DNA of 64,000 nt. Source: Naganishia liquefaciens. Lineage: Eukaryota; Basidiomycota; Tremellomycetes; Filobasidiales; Filobasidiaceae. Below are positions 12,704-24,739 of the stretch, one piece after another (the stretch's first letter is position 1; every line of letters begins with the position of its first letter). The stretch covers positions 248,001 through 312,000 of the forward strand of contig BLZA01000053.1 in assembly GCA_013423385.1 (NCBI GenBank). Reading direction: 5' to 3'. The position numbers and the translations under genes were made by a program. The notes under the pieces were generated by a model. That model made no database searches, was not told the DNA's origin, and worked only from the letters and a program-made list of their open reading frames with translations.

Positions 12704-14097
12704 GACTGCCGGCAGAAATCGCTGCTGAGGTCCGAATGGTCCGAGCGTTTGACAAGGGATCAATTGTTAGCCAGCAATCAGACCTGACTGTGCCTCAAAG
12801 GGTTTGTCGCTATATGAGATGACGATGACCAGGCGATGCCGCGCAGGCTACGCGATCGTTTCAAAATTTACAATTCTTACTTGACTCGTTCGATTCATCA
12901 GCAACTATCGGTCGACGGTTCCGCCAGTTGTTCCGCCGCTATCTTCTGCTTTCGGTGTGACTTTGTTATGACTGTGAAGCTGATTGTGAGCGATCTCCCT
13001 CGGAAGCGTCCCGGTGCTGCTTTCACGTTGACCGTTCGGCGACAAGAGATGGCCAGCCAGCTGACTGGCCCAGGGTATTTCGCCTGCTGAGGGGAATTCA
13101 GCTGGGAATGCTCGGTTCGCTGACGTAGCCTAAACAAGCTACCTCCACTATCCGAGGATTTTTGCGTGTTTGACTGTTTTTCCCATGACTCATGAGCGAG
13201 TCATGCTGGCGTTCTGAGCTGTTCTGCGGGAACTTTTGGGGATCGCAACAGCTGTCAGAGTCGGTCGATTCGAAGAAGCGAAAGATGGAGGCCTCTCAGC
13301 TGAGGCTTCCGCCCGCCGGGCTTCGCGCTCGGTCACCCAACGCATCATACCGTGAGCGTCAGCGGACACCAGAGGTTCAACCTCCAGAAGCACGAGATTC
13401 ACAGGGTAGCAAGTAGTGCAGTGCTTTGTGGATGTCACCGCACCATATCGACCAGCCATCCATCATGAGGAAATCTTACGATACTTGTTCTGGGTACCTG
13501 TTGATACCGGCATATTGCTATTCGTGACGCTTCCCGTCAAACATGAACGAAGAGGCATGAAGCGAAGTCGTGCGCTGAAGAGCGAAATGACGGAACCTGA
13601 TGATCCGGGAGAAGCGCGCGGCAACGTTTCAGGATGTTCCGGTTTCGATGGAAAACGGTTTCATCAGATGATCATGGCCAATAAGCTGAACAAGCTGATG
13701 AGCTAGCTGACGGAAAGGAGAAGGCAGCTCAGAAGCCTCGTGGCAAATCCGAAGAAGCGATGAGAAATGGGGCCAGCCACTACTACGTGGCTCGCTAGCT
13801 TGGCCTGATAGGTGTGTCAAAAGGTAATGCCAACGGGGTGGGACAGGCATTCACACGTTGATGGGTACAAGTAAGCGCTCCCGTCCTGGCATGAGTAAGC
13901 TGGAAGCCGACGTATGTCGCTCTGCACCAGTCAAATGTGCAATCTCAGAGCGTTCACGCTTGCGCCCATTACACAACACAGAGAAGCCGATGCAGCGGCA
14001 GTATTCAACTATTCAACAACCCGCATGCTCGAGCGTGCCTGCCAATCAATACACCATATACGTGTATGCCAGTTTATACCAAAAGGGTTGCGATCCC
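12704..14097. promoter_or_regulatory. long upstream region of the ABC transporter
   Basis: About 1.4 kb between the ABC transporter start and the 3' end of SNRNP27. A perfect Gcn4/AP-1 palindrome ATGACTCAT sits at 13185-13193, with a second half-site GAGTCAT ending at 13204. Two TTCCGCC copies lie near 12920-12940. I see no convincing gene here; several open frames are short and unlike anything I recognise. Confidence 0.45.
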
Positions 14098-15226
14098 CTA
14101 TTTCCTCTTCTTCTCCTTGACAGGATCCAAAGGACTGTTCGAGGACAATCTGAGTTCGAAGCCGGCGGCGGCTCGTCATTTGACACATACCGGTTAAAGC
14201 CTCCTCTTCTATTCATGTACTGCCGCCATGTCCTTTCCTTTTTGATGTTTGCGCCACCTTCAGCATTTCCTTCTCTATGTTTTCCCTGGAAACAAGTACG
14301 AAACATCGGTCAACGATTTTAGCCTCATTAAGCAAGTATGCCAGAGAAAAGCGCTCACCTTGGTGGAGCCGAATCCCCCGAAACCCATGGCCGCCATGGC
14401 GGCAGCTTCCTCGTCTTCTTCGTCCTCCCCATCGCCGCCTTCCGCATCCGGATCAATATGCTCTCCGTCGCGATTCCGCGGCCGGCGATACGGCTCTGGA
14501 GATCGAGTAACGGAGCGAGATGCTGCGCGATCGAGGATGAAAGACCCGAATCTGTCAGGCAGGCCGACTTGCCAACGATAATTGTGTACTCACGTTCTCC
14601 TTCCTGCTCATTTTGCGCTCTCATGGCGCGCTCCAGCTCTCGCTGCCTTCTCCCTTCCTCGATGGCTCTCCTATCCAAAGGCCGGTTCTGCTCAAACCTC
14701 GAATGCTGGTAAATTGGTCCATTCTGATAGCCTGGACCCTGGCGATTCCCCTGGCCACTCTGATATCCCGGTCGTCCGGTTGCACCTGTCCCGCCGTTCC
14801 GTGGGGCATCAGGGGGCATGTTGTTTCTCGGACCACCAGGAGGTGCATGTCGGAATCCTTCTGTTCTCGGCTGATCGGGCTGGCGTATGCGTTCCGGCGA
14901 GCGTGAACGGCGGTGCTCCCTGTCTTCCCTCTTGATACTGTGGTCGCGAGGGCCATCATCTGCATGTCGACTCCGGTATGAGCTGTTCTTATCCTCTCGA
15001 TCGCCGTCAGCATCCCGGTATCTACTTCGTTCGACATCTTTGCTGCGATAACCTGAAGGTGACAACGCAAGGTCAGAGATGCGAACCTGAAGCAGAGAGG
15101 CGACTGACCTCGTTCGCGGTCTTCCGGAGACCGCGTACGCCGACGATAGCTTGTACCTGCCTCGGCGTCGCGATCCCGATATCCCCCTCCGCGCGAGTTG
15201 TAGTATCCCGAAGGTCGTGAAGACAT
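14098..15226 (-). CDS. SNRNP27: U4/U6.U5 tri-snRNP 27 kDa protein homologue (SNRNP27)
   Basis: Nuclear pre-mRNA splicing factor of the tri-snRNP. The N-terminal two thirds is an Arg/Ser/Asp-rich low-complexity tail (MSSRPSGYYNSRGGGYRDRD, then REDREHRRSRSPERIRQ). The conserved C-terminal domain is assembled from three short exons: acidic EGGDGEDEEDEE, then AAMAAMGFGGFGSTK joined to GKHREGN, then QYMNRRGGFNR. A last intron (GTATGT to CAG) sits inside the codon for that final Arg, and the last exon reads PLDPVKEKKRK and stops. The family consensus is MGF..F.STKGK ... YRQYMNRKGGFNRPLD, so the match is strong. The last exon is only about 40 nt and easily missed. Confidence 0.92.
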
Positions 15227-15965
15227 GACGATGACGAACCCGCGGGTTGACGGTTCACTGGGCGAGTGATTGGAGGATGATTGTCGTCAACCAGGAGCAG
15301 GACAGGTCAGTTTGGGCCGCTCAAGAGTAAGTCAGGGTCGCCAGATGATCGAGACGACCGACTTCTTCGGGCCAACTCTGGCTCGACGTTTGTTTGTTTA
15401 CATTATGCCTGGCCATCATCATTCTGGTAGATGGTCGACTGCCACTCATCCTCGTTTGCGTGATCAATCGCTTGATATCGTCAGACTCACCGCTCTGAAG
15501 TCGTCTCAGTTGGCGACAGAGCTCTTGTGATCTACCTTGTTTCGGCAACTAAAATTCGAAATTCGCGTTCGAAGCACATGACCAAAGCCGCATCACATCC
15601 TGAACAACAACAATCAGAACAACAGAGGTTAGAAGCTGTCGGGGCACGGAAAGACTTTGAGGAACGTCAAGAGCCGCACGCCAGCGGGCGATGGAATCGT
15701 GAGTGCTACTATGAACGGAAAAAGTTGGTGTTTTGGACTAAAGACACGATGTCGTCCGCTCTCCTTCTTCGCTGCTTGCTGTGGTCCTTCGTATTTTTAG
15801 TATCGGCAAGATCGATAGATCAAAGAAGGGGCAAGCCTCAACTCCCAGCGAGCCAAATAGGAGCGTTGTGGGATACACAGGAACCTCGATCAAGTGAGCT
15901 AGGGCGTGGATAGCCCATAACCGTGATCGAACCTGCTAAAGTGATCGCCTAGCATTGCCAACGCC
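15227..15965. promoter_or_regulatory. divergent promoter between SNRNP27 and the SUN-domain gene
   Basis: Both neighbours are transcribed away from this 740-bp region. It includes an open frame at 15527-15913 whose product (repetitive Gln/Arg then a single hydrophobic stretch) matches nothing I know. I treat the region as promoter and 5' UTR. Confidence 0.45.
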
Positions 15966-18900
15966 ATGGCGCGAGCCATAGAATCCGGGGCATTCCCGAA
16001 GGCGAGTGGAAGTGGAAGCATGTCACACGACTCCGATATCGCCCCGCGCAAGGAGACTCAAAGCACCTTGCCCGGACCAGCATCGACAGAGGAACAGCCA
16101 AACATCAAGGTCAGCGGCGGAAAGAGGAAGAAGCCCGCATCACCTCGGCGTAGGGCGGCCAGCACCAAAGCAGCAAAGACGAAGAAGGCACAGCGTATCG
16201 GGGCTGCAATGGAAGTCTCAGAGACGAATGGGGAAGGAGGATCATCTGAAGAGGAGAGGGAATTCAAGTCGCGAAGGCTGATGTCTCCAACGGAGGCTCT
16301 GTTGGACGCCGCTCAAGCAAGAGTCCCTGCACCGGAATTGCGCGACCGTCGTCATTCCAAAGCCATCGGAGCGACATTCCCAATCCGACCGACAACGTTC
16401 ACCTTGAGAGCTCCAAGAGGAGACTCGACGGATCACAGCAGCGGAAATCTTTCGGATGCAAGGCCTCGGAATGGCATACGCGCAGGTCGTTCGCCCCAGT
16501 CGTCGATGACTACAGCGCATGGCGCAGACTTGATCAGCAGATATGATAATGGCCGAGGACACCGCACGTCCCAGTCTCCAGCTTCAATATCCCAGTTTCA
16601 TTCCTTCTCGGCCCTTGTCGCGACTGGTCGAAACGATCTTACGGGGATGGACACGACAGTGGAAGAAGACAGCATGGATAGTGGCGAGACGAGCGGTGCA
16701 AGTACAAGCAAACAAAACACTTCCAGTATTAGTATCAGCGCTTTACATGAGGAGAGTTCGTACGAAGCAATGGAGAAGGAAGTTCAAGCGAATCGGATGC
16801 CAGAGGCCATGTCGGTGCCAGCAAGTCAGCCAGCGCAGAATCTGCAGACACCGACACCTGCTCCCTTCAATCCGCCCCGAATCGCAACTTCGCTTCAACA
16901 GCGGGAGAGGTCAGATGTATCGCGTCAACCATTCTTTCCGATCCCGGCATCTCGAAGCAATCCTAAAATACCTTCTAGTGCAAACAGGCGACGCGTGTCT
17001 CATCAGAATGCCGACAATGAAGCATATCGTCCGATAGGAGGCACATCGTCCGCTGTCCATTACGGCACTCGCGCCGCAACCGACTCTGCGGACGAGGATG
17101 GAGGGGGCGAAGGCCTTGCTGCTCATCTGCCTGAACGGTCCACGAGGGGCAAACGACAGCAGCACGGCGAGGGCTATCTTGGAACTGGATTAGCTTTCAC
17201 ACCGGGTTCATCGAGCAAGACGGGGCCCAAAAAGTCCGACAGCGGACGTCTTGACAGCACCGAGGTGGAAGAGAGTGGAAGAGAGGCTCCGGCTCTGAAT
17301 GCGGATCCCGAGGAGCCGTCCATTAGCGTGGCTACCAACCGCGGACGTGGGACCAAATTTAATGCGCCTGTGAGGGCGATCAAGAGCTCTTCCGTTGAGC
17401 ATTCCCCACAGAAAGAAGCCAACGGGGCCGATGCAACGGGTCCAGCGAAAACGACGAATTGGAACAATAATGTTGCTTTCAAGAAGATTCATCCGTCTGT
17501 GACACCAGTAAGTCGTTACGAAATGTGATCCTCGGCCCGAACTCAATTGCGCGGATCCCGCTTCTCCAGCTTCCTCCTCTATCGACGGTGCTGTCCAATG
17601 TCTGGAAAAGACACTTGATGTGGGTTGCTGCAGCGGTAGCCTTCGTGGCTGTGATTTCTTGGCTTGCAAGGCACTCCCTCGGAAGCGGAATTCCGAACAC
17701 AGTTTCCCTCGGAGGACTTTCCGGCTCTCACAGCGATTACAGTCGGCACTCGACAGATCGCATCTCTAGAGATTATTCTGAGAGCGACACAACGGATGGC
17801 ATGGGATTTGTTTGGGAACGTATGAGTTCTCTCGAAGCGACAGTAACAAGCCTCTCGCTCGATCTGCAGATCGCCAGAGAGGAGCAGGAACGCTCCAAGC
17901 TGGACAACGAAATGACTCGAAGCCAAATGGAGAAGTTGATCGAGGCTCTGAAGGAGGAGCACGGCAAGCGGATCGATCAGGACAAGGAACTCGATCAACT
18001 CCGAGGGACAATTCGTTCCCTCCATCAGCAATTTGACATCTCGACTTCGACATTTGCTGCCCAGATGGAAGCTGCAGAAGAGAGAGTGGACAGAATCGTA
18101 ACCAATGTCGAGGATGCATCGAGCGAGCAGCGCATGATGCTGCTACTGGGAAGGATGCTGCCCAGCGGCGTACCTGTCCGAAGAGAGCCCAAGACGGGAC
18201 AGATCACCATCGATCCCGCCTTCTGGACGGAATTGCGCAAGGTGTTTGCCACGAAGGCCGACTTGGATTCGGTCTCTAGCAAGGTATCAGCGCTCAAGAG
18301 GAAGCAAGACGACGACAATGCTCACGCGACGGGACATGTAGTTGCCGAAACTCCATCATGGCATGACTTCCTCGCGGAGAACGAAGGAAAGCTCCATGCA
18401 TGGGCAGACAGCGTGTTCGACCGGAAGATCGTCGACACCGAGATGGTCAATCGATCGACCTTCATGTCAACATTGAGAGATGAGCTGACGGCGATGCGAA
18501 GAGTTCTTAGCGTTGACGCTTCGACTCAAGAGCAGTCAACGATGGCGAAAGTCGACAAGAAACTGGATGATATCCGCAATCAGCACTCAAGAGAGGCTAC
18601 TTCACGACCGGTCATTACCTCTGTCAACGGCGACGCAGACATCTCGCCAGCCTTGCAGCGACTAATCGACGATTCGTTGCTGAAATACTCCAAAGACACA
18701 TTGGCACGACCCGATTTTGCATTGGCATCGGGCGGTGCGCAAATTGTTCACGATCAGACAAGCAAGAGCATGGAACTGGTTCGAGAGAACAAAGCCTGGT
18801 CATGGCTTACTGGCAGACGAAGCTTTGGGTTGACAACGACTGGTAGGATGCCGGAGATCATGCTGCACCCGAGTTCACTACCCGGGATGTGTTGGCCTTT

Positions 18901-19520
18901 CGAAGGGTCGAGAGGAGAGGTCGGCATACTGCTCAGCCGGGACGTTCGCGTGACAGACATCACGCTGGAGCATGCAGCTAGAGAATTGATGTCCGCAAAG
19001 AGTCTTGAAAGTGCCCCGAAAGATATCGAGGTCGTAAGTTCTTGGCTTCACGCGTAACATGTCCATCGGCTGACTGTGTTCACAACTAGTGGGCGTTCTT
19101 CGCGGAGGAATTTGAGACTCGACTCCAGGAATTCTTTGATCGCTACCCGTAAGTCGCTCTCGCCTCGTTGACTTCGGTAAGCATGTTGAGCTCCTCGTTT
19201 ACAGTGCGCATCAGTCGGATGTGGAACCACCTCAGAAGGGACGAGGAATGCTCTTACTCGCGCGATTCCAGTACTCTCCACACACATCTCAACCGATACA
19301 GAGCTTCGCAGTTCCCTCCCACATCCAGGAGTTGAACTTGGCCACCGTCAATGTTATTGTCAAAGTGAACAGCAACTGGGGAGGAGATTACACTTGCTTG
19401 TACCGCGTGAGAATTTCAGCGAGCTCCAGTTTAATGGTTTCAGCACTGAAAATCATCTTTCAGATCCGTGTTCATGGATCAGCCACCGAAGATTTCGGCG
19501 AAGGCCTGACGGATTCTTAG
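15966..19520 (+). CDS. SUN-domain nuclear-envelope protein (Sad1/UNC-84 family)
   Basis: Large protein (about 1090 residues). Exon 1 encodes about 510 residues of Ser/Pro/Arg-rich, probably disordered nucleoplasmic tail with basic clusters (GGKRKKPASPRRRAASTK). Splicing at 17509 joins VTP to LPPLSTVLSNVWKRHL, followed by one transmembrane segment (WVAAAVAFVAVISWLA). A coiled-coil region follows (roughly 17800-18350, EEQERSKLDNEMTRSQMEK). The C-terminal SUN domain starts near 18770: GMCWPFEGSRGEVGILLS, HAARELMSAKSLESAPKDIE, VWAFFAEEF, ending YRIRVHGSATEDFGE. The family spans the inner nuclear membrane and binds KASH proteins to link chromatin or spindle pole to the cytoskeleton. The SUN-domain signature is clear. 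Confidence 0.92.
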
Positions 19521-20174
19521 ACGGTTCATCCTCGCCTGCCCCTTTTCCGATGCGGAATGACGATCAAGCCGTCATCCGCTTCCACTATCGCCTCTCTCCC
19601 GTGAGACAGGTCTTTCTTGGAGCCTTGAAGCCAGACTTCGAAATGCTCAAGCGCACGTCTACTTGGCGGGTCAACGCCTCTGCGTCACCTTCGACTTGGA
19701 GACACCCTTTCGAAGTCGTCAACGCAAACAGCTTATACGACTCTGCATTCCGGCGAACACCGCCGGTCAACCGTTTTCCACACGTTGGTACCGTACGTCT
19801 TTCTGTGGCTGCTCCGTGTACACCAACGTTCGTAATAGAACATTAGATACCGCATAGTCGTGTAAAAAATATGGGGAATAACTATGTTGTGCGGTTCTCC
19901 TAATTGATGCGGTCCTTAAATGATAACAGCTGTACTTATGAAACTGCTGCAGCAGGCCTTGCGAGTCAGATATTGGCAACCTGGCAACTGGACTGAATCA
20001 CCGAGTGGCTGAGACAAGATGAGGGCGGTCACCCGATGATCAAGGATGACTGTTCGATGCAGACCACGGCAGACATCAACGAAGACGACCAACGCGACAT
20101 ATTGAGTCGTCATGCTATGAGCGATATGGATTCGTCGATCGTCTACATCTCTTTCGGATCCTGCCTCCTTACCT
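19521..20174. other. convergent 3' intergenic region
   Basis: Spacer between the ends of the SUN gene and the alcohol dehydrogenase. An open stretch at 19394-19846 runs past the SUN stop in another frame but shows no domain. Nothing else was recognised. Confidence 0.5.
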
Positions 20175-21712
20175 TTACAACTTGCCACCATTCTCCTCGT
20201 TGACCAAGACGTATCTGTACCTAGCCTTGCCCGCATGCATGTCCACGACTGCCTGGTTCGCCTCCTTCATGGACTTCTTGATGATCCATGGGTGAATGTT
20301 CTGAGTTGCAGCGAGAGCCAGCATCTCGTTGATTTGCGAAGGAGATCCCTGGGAGTAATGCCGTTATTCAGCGATCGTTGACATGTCTCGTTCCAGAGCT
20401 TTACGCTTACAATCATAGTACCACCCAAGGACACGTGTCTGGGAATCAATTCGAACGGTGTGATTTGCGGCAACGGCTTTTCCGGAGCGCCAACGAGGAT
20501 AAACTTGCCACCCGGTCGAAGAAGCGACAGGTATCCGCTGAGGGGCATGTCAGGGTCGTCTGATGACAGACAGTTCAGCACTGTATGTAGTTCACCGGAG
20601 TGGGACTCACTGCTGGTGGCGACTATCAAGTCCAGAGATCGCTCGTACGGTTTGAAGGCATCCTTCTCGCCGCCGTGAGTGGCGATAAACCTGGTAGCGC
20701 CCATTTTCTCCGCGTCGGCTTTTTTGCTCTCGCTGTGGGAGATGGCCGTAACGTTTGCGCCAAGCGCCTTTGCGAAGAGGAGGCCGAAATGTCCCAATCC
20801 GCCAATTCCGACGATTGCGACGTCTTTGGCAGTCTTGCCCGCTCCGTACTCTGTCAAGGGGTTGTATAGAGTGGCACCTCCGCCTGAAAACAGAGAAAAC
20901 AAAGTGTCAATTCGATTCACAAGGTATTTTGCCTTCAACTTACACAGCATTGGGGCTGCAAGTGCAGGGTCGAGGCCGTCTGGGATCTTGAAGACGAACT
21001 TTCCGGGAGATCTGCAGAACGCCGTGTTGACTGTGAGTAAAAACCCGACTGAGTCGCGAAGCACTATGTACCGATTGTAATTCGCATATCCTCCGTAGCT
21101 CTTGTCGCCCTTCGCGGGGCCCTCTTTGTTGAATTTGCCATTGTAAGTTCCGACCATCTGAGTGCAGTACTGCCTGATGTGATTATAGGCGTTAGTATGG
21201 ATGACCAAGATGTCTCGACTCAACAGTCAAAGTGCATTGCTTACTCTCGGTCCCTCTTACATGCGTCGACGCATTCCCCACAGCTATCACACTGCGCACC
21301 AACACCGACGATGTCGCCTACTTTGACATGCGACACCTGAGATCCCACCTTGACAGCCACTCCAACTATCTCGTGTCCGGTAACGACCGGCCACATCGCC
21401 TCTCCCCATCCGGCGGATATGGTGTGCAGATCAGAGGCACACTTTGAACGGGCAAGGTCAGTGAATTGTGGTGTAAGACAAGAACCTCATCTTGACTCAC
21501 AATACCGGCATACTGGATTTTGATATCGACATCGGTCTCCTCCCAGTGCTTCGGCTCGTATTCGAACCACTTCATTTCGCCGTTGATAGCATTCTTATCG
21601 AATGCTCCCCAGCCTGGAAGAATTCGAACGATGTGTCACAAAAATATTCTCGACAGTCACAGGCCCCCAAAAAGTTCTCACCTTCAAACTTGTAATCAGT
21701 TTTGTCAGACAT
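20175..21712 (-). CDS. zinc-dependent NADP(H) alcohol dehydrogenase (ADH6/cinnamyl-alcohol type)
   Basis: Medium-chain dehydrogenase of about 370 residues in many short exons. It starts MSDKTDYKFEG and continues WGAFDKNAINGEMKWFEYEP, then CASDLHTISAGWGEA with the first catalytic-zinc Cys. GHEIVGVAVKVGSQVSHVKVGD supplies the zinc His and neighbouring Glu. GVGAQCDSCGECVDACK gives the Cys cluster of the structural zinc. The Rossmann motif is GIGGLGHFGLLFAKALGA with a downstream SHSESKK, as in NADP-preferring members. The protein ends VLVNEENGGKL. The family reduces a wide range of aliphatic and aromatic aldehydes. The promoter carries a TATA box, duplicated CCAAT boxes and a 12-bp repeat (separate entries), suggesting regulated expression. 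Confidence 0.92.
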
Positions 21713-21822
21713 GTCGAGAGTAACGAGAAGTTTAGAAGCGGCTCTGAAGATCGGTTTGGAATGAAAGATGCGAACGGGCGCCGGATGGCGCACAGCTTCG
21801 TTCGTCTACGGGATGGGGCTGT

Positions 21823-21830
21823 TATATATA
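21823..21830 (-). promoter_or_regulatory. TATA box of the alcohol dehydrogenase gene
   Basis: The motif TATATATA lies about 110 bp upstream of the ATG at 21712, at a sensible distance for a fungal core promoter. Confidence 0.6.
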
Positions 21831-21850
21831 GCGTTTGTGGCACGACCTGT

Positions 21851-21906
21851 CTACAACATCACTCATTGGCTTAGCAACCTACAACATCACTCATTGGCTT
21901 AACAAC
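21851..21906. repeat. 28-bp tandem duplication carrying two CCAAT boxes
   Basis: Two adjacent copies (21851-21878 and 21879-21906) differ at one base. Each contains ACTCATTGGCTTA, an inverted CCAAT box. They begin about 20 bp upstream of the TATA box of the alcohol dehydrogenase, where a HAP/NF-Y-type complex could bind. Confidence 0.85.
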
Positions 21907-22002
21907 CTCCCTCACCATGCGGTGACGGGGCTGCGTCGCTTGAATTGCATCTACAAGTGGAGGTTTCCGGAAATGAGATCGTCGGATATTGAGCAAAAAG
22001 CC

Positions 22003-22050
22003 CCCGATACAGCTCCCGATACGGGTCCCGATAATTGTCCCGATACACCG
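22003..22050. repeat. 12-bp direct repeat, four copies (CCCGATA core)
   Basis: CCCGATA occurs at 22003, 22015, 22027 and 22039 with exact 12-bp spacing; the other five positions vary. The invariant core with variable spacers looks like an array of protein-binding sites. The repeats lie about 290-340 bp upstream of the alcohol dehydrogenase start. Confidence 0.85.
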
Positions 22051-22798
22051 CCCAGACGACTTACAGCCTCAAAGGCTGCAAAGGCTGTTTGCAAAGCCGG
22101 GAGCGAGTTCAATCCATATCGATCGAGCTCCGTAGCTGACTAGCAGTGCAGAGGCTCTATGACATGTAGCATGCACCCCCTCCGACCCGTTGCATCCAGT
22201 CAGGCTTGTGGGCGATGCGAAAAAGAGGTTCCCGTAGCGAGTTCCGGCGGTCGCGACTCGGCCTTTGTCATGCACCGAGTTCTGACTGCCTCTTGTTCAC
22301 GCCAAACGAGCAATGACGCTATAACAAGCAATGTTCGCTCGCCGAGAGGACCACGACGACATATCTGTACAACGGTCGGTTCATCTCTCCTGTTTACCGT
22401 TCTCTCGCGCTTAGACAATGGCTGCCCTTCTACGACAATCTCATCAAACCACTGCCATCATCGCCTGCTGACTCATCACGCACTCGAGTCCAAGTTGTCA
22501 TTCACGACATACTGGGTGCCTCGCCGTATGACAGCCATGCCTCGATGCAGCAAGCAGGTTGCGAGAGTTGAATCTCGAACGACAGGTTCTGCATCCAAAA
22601 TGCGATACGCTGCGCAAAGCAGCCGTGAACCTGTACAAAAATACATGCTATACATCATTGATACAGCAAGATCTTTTCTCCCTGTGAACGTTATCCACCC
22701 CGGATAACTTTTTGATAGCCTGGAAATGCTTATGACCTGTGACGCAGACACGGCCTTCGTTCAGCGAACCTAATACGTTCGGATTCGACCTTGAACAC

Positions 22799-24428
<1,630 letters not shown>

Positions 24429-24739
24429 GATGAGATGGATGAGAGTTCGGTAAGGCCAGCAATCCACCGCTCCTGCAAGACGATATCAACGCACGCACGC
24501 ATCAGCCCGCTGCAACGAATCGATTATTCTTGGGCGGATGCAAACATTTTTGGGCAGGATAGTTGAAGCCGAGTGGCCACGGACAGTCGCCCTTGGATCG
24601 CCGTGCTAGCGCGTCCCGCGTCTCGATTTCCCGACTTCTAGCAACTCGAGACGGGCGCGAGCATGTCATCCATGGTCGGACAGTTTCTGGAAGACGTGTG
24701 GTTCTCATCGCAAAGAACACAGAACACACACACCCCAAC
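24429..24739. promoter_or_regulatory. short bidirectional promoter between PRMT1 and CCT5
   Basis: Only 311 bp separate the two divergent start codons, so both core promoters must lie here. An ATG at 24563 is in frame with CCT5, but the intervening sequence is Arg/Ser-rich and unlike the chaperonin N-terminus. Confidence 0.5.

Larger units (their letters stand above)
21713..22798. promoter_or_regulatory. upstream region of the alcohol dehydrogenase / 3' flank of PRMT1
   Basis: About 1.1 kb. The first 340 bp hold the TATA box and the two repeat arrays listed separately. The rest (22060-22798) shows open frames without any recognisable domain and is the 3' side of the methyltransferase gene. 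Confidence 0.5.

Noticed and set aside
15527-15913. Open frame upstream of the SUN gene with a hydrophobic segment
   Set aside because: No domain, no sensible start context, and it sits in the divergent promoter between two well-supported genes.
20378-21447. Plus-strand open frames opposite the alcohol dehydrogenase
   Set aside because: They are antisense shadows of a gene with clear zinc and Rossmann motifs.
24563-24739. N-terminal extension of CCT5 from an upstream in-frame ATG
   Set aside because: The added residues are Arg/Ser-rich and CCT5 proteins start close to the AVYTTDENG segment.
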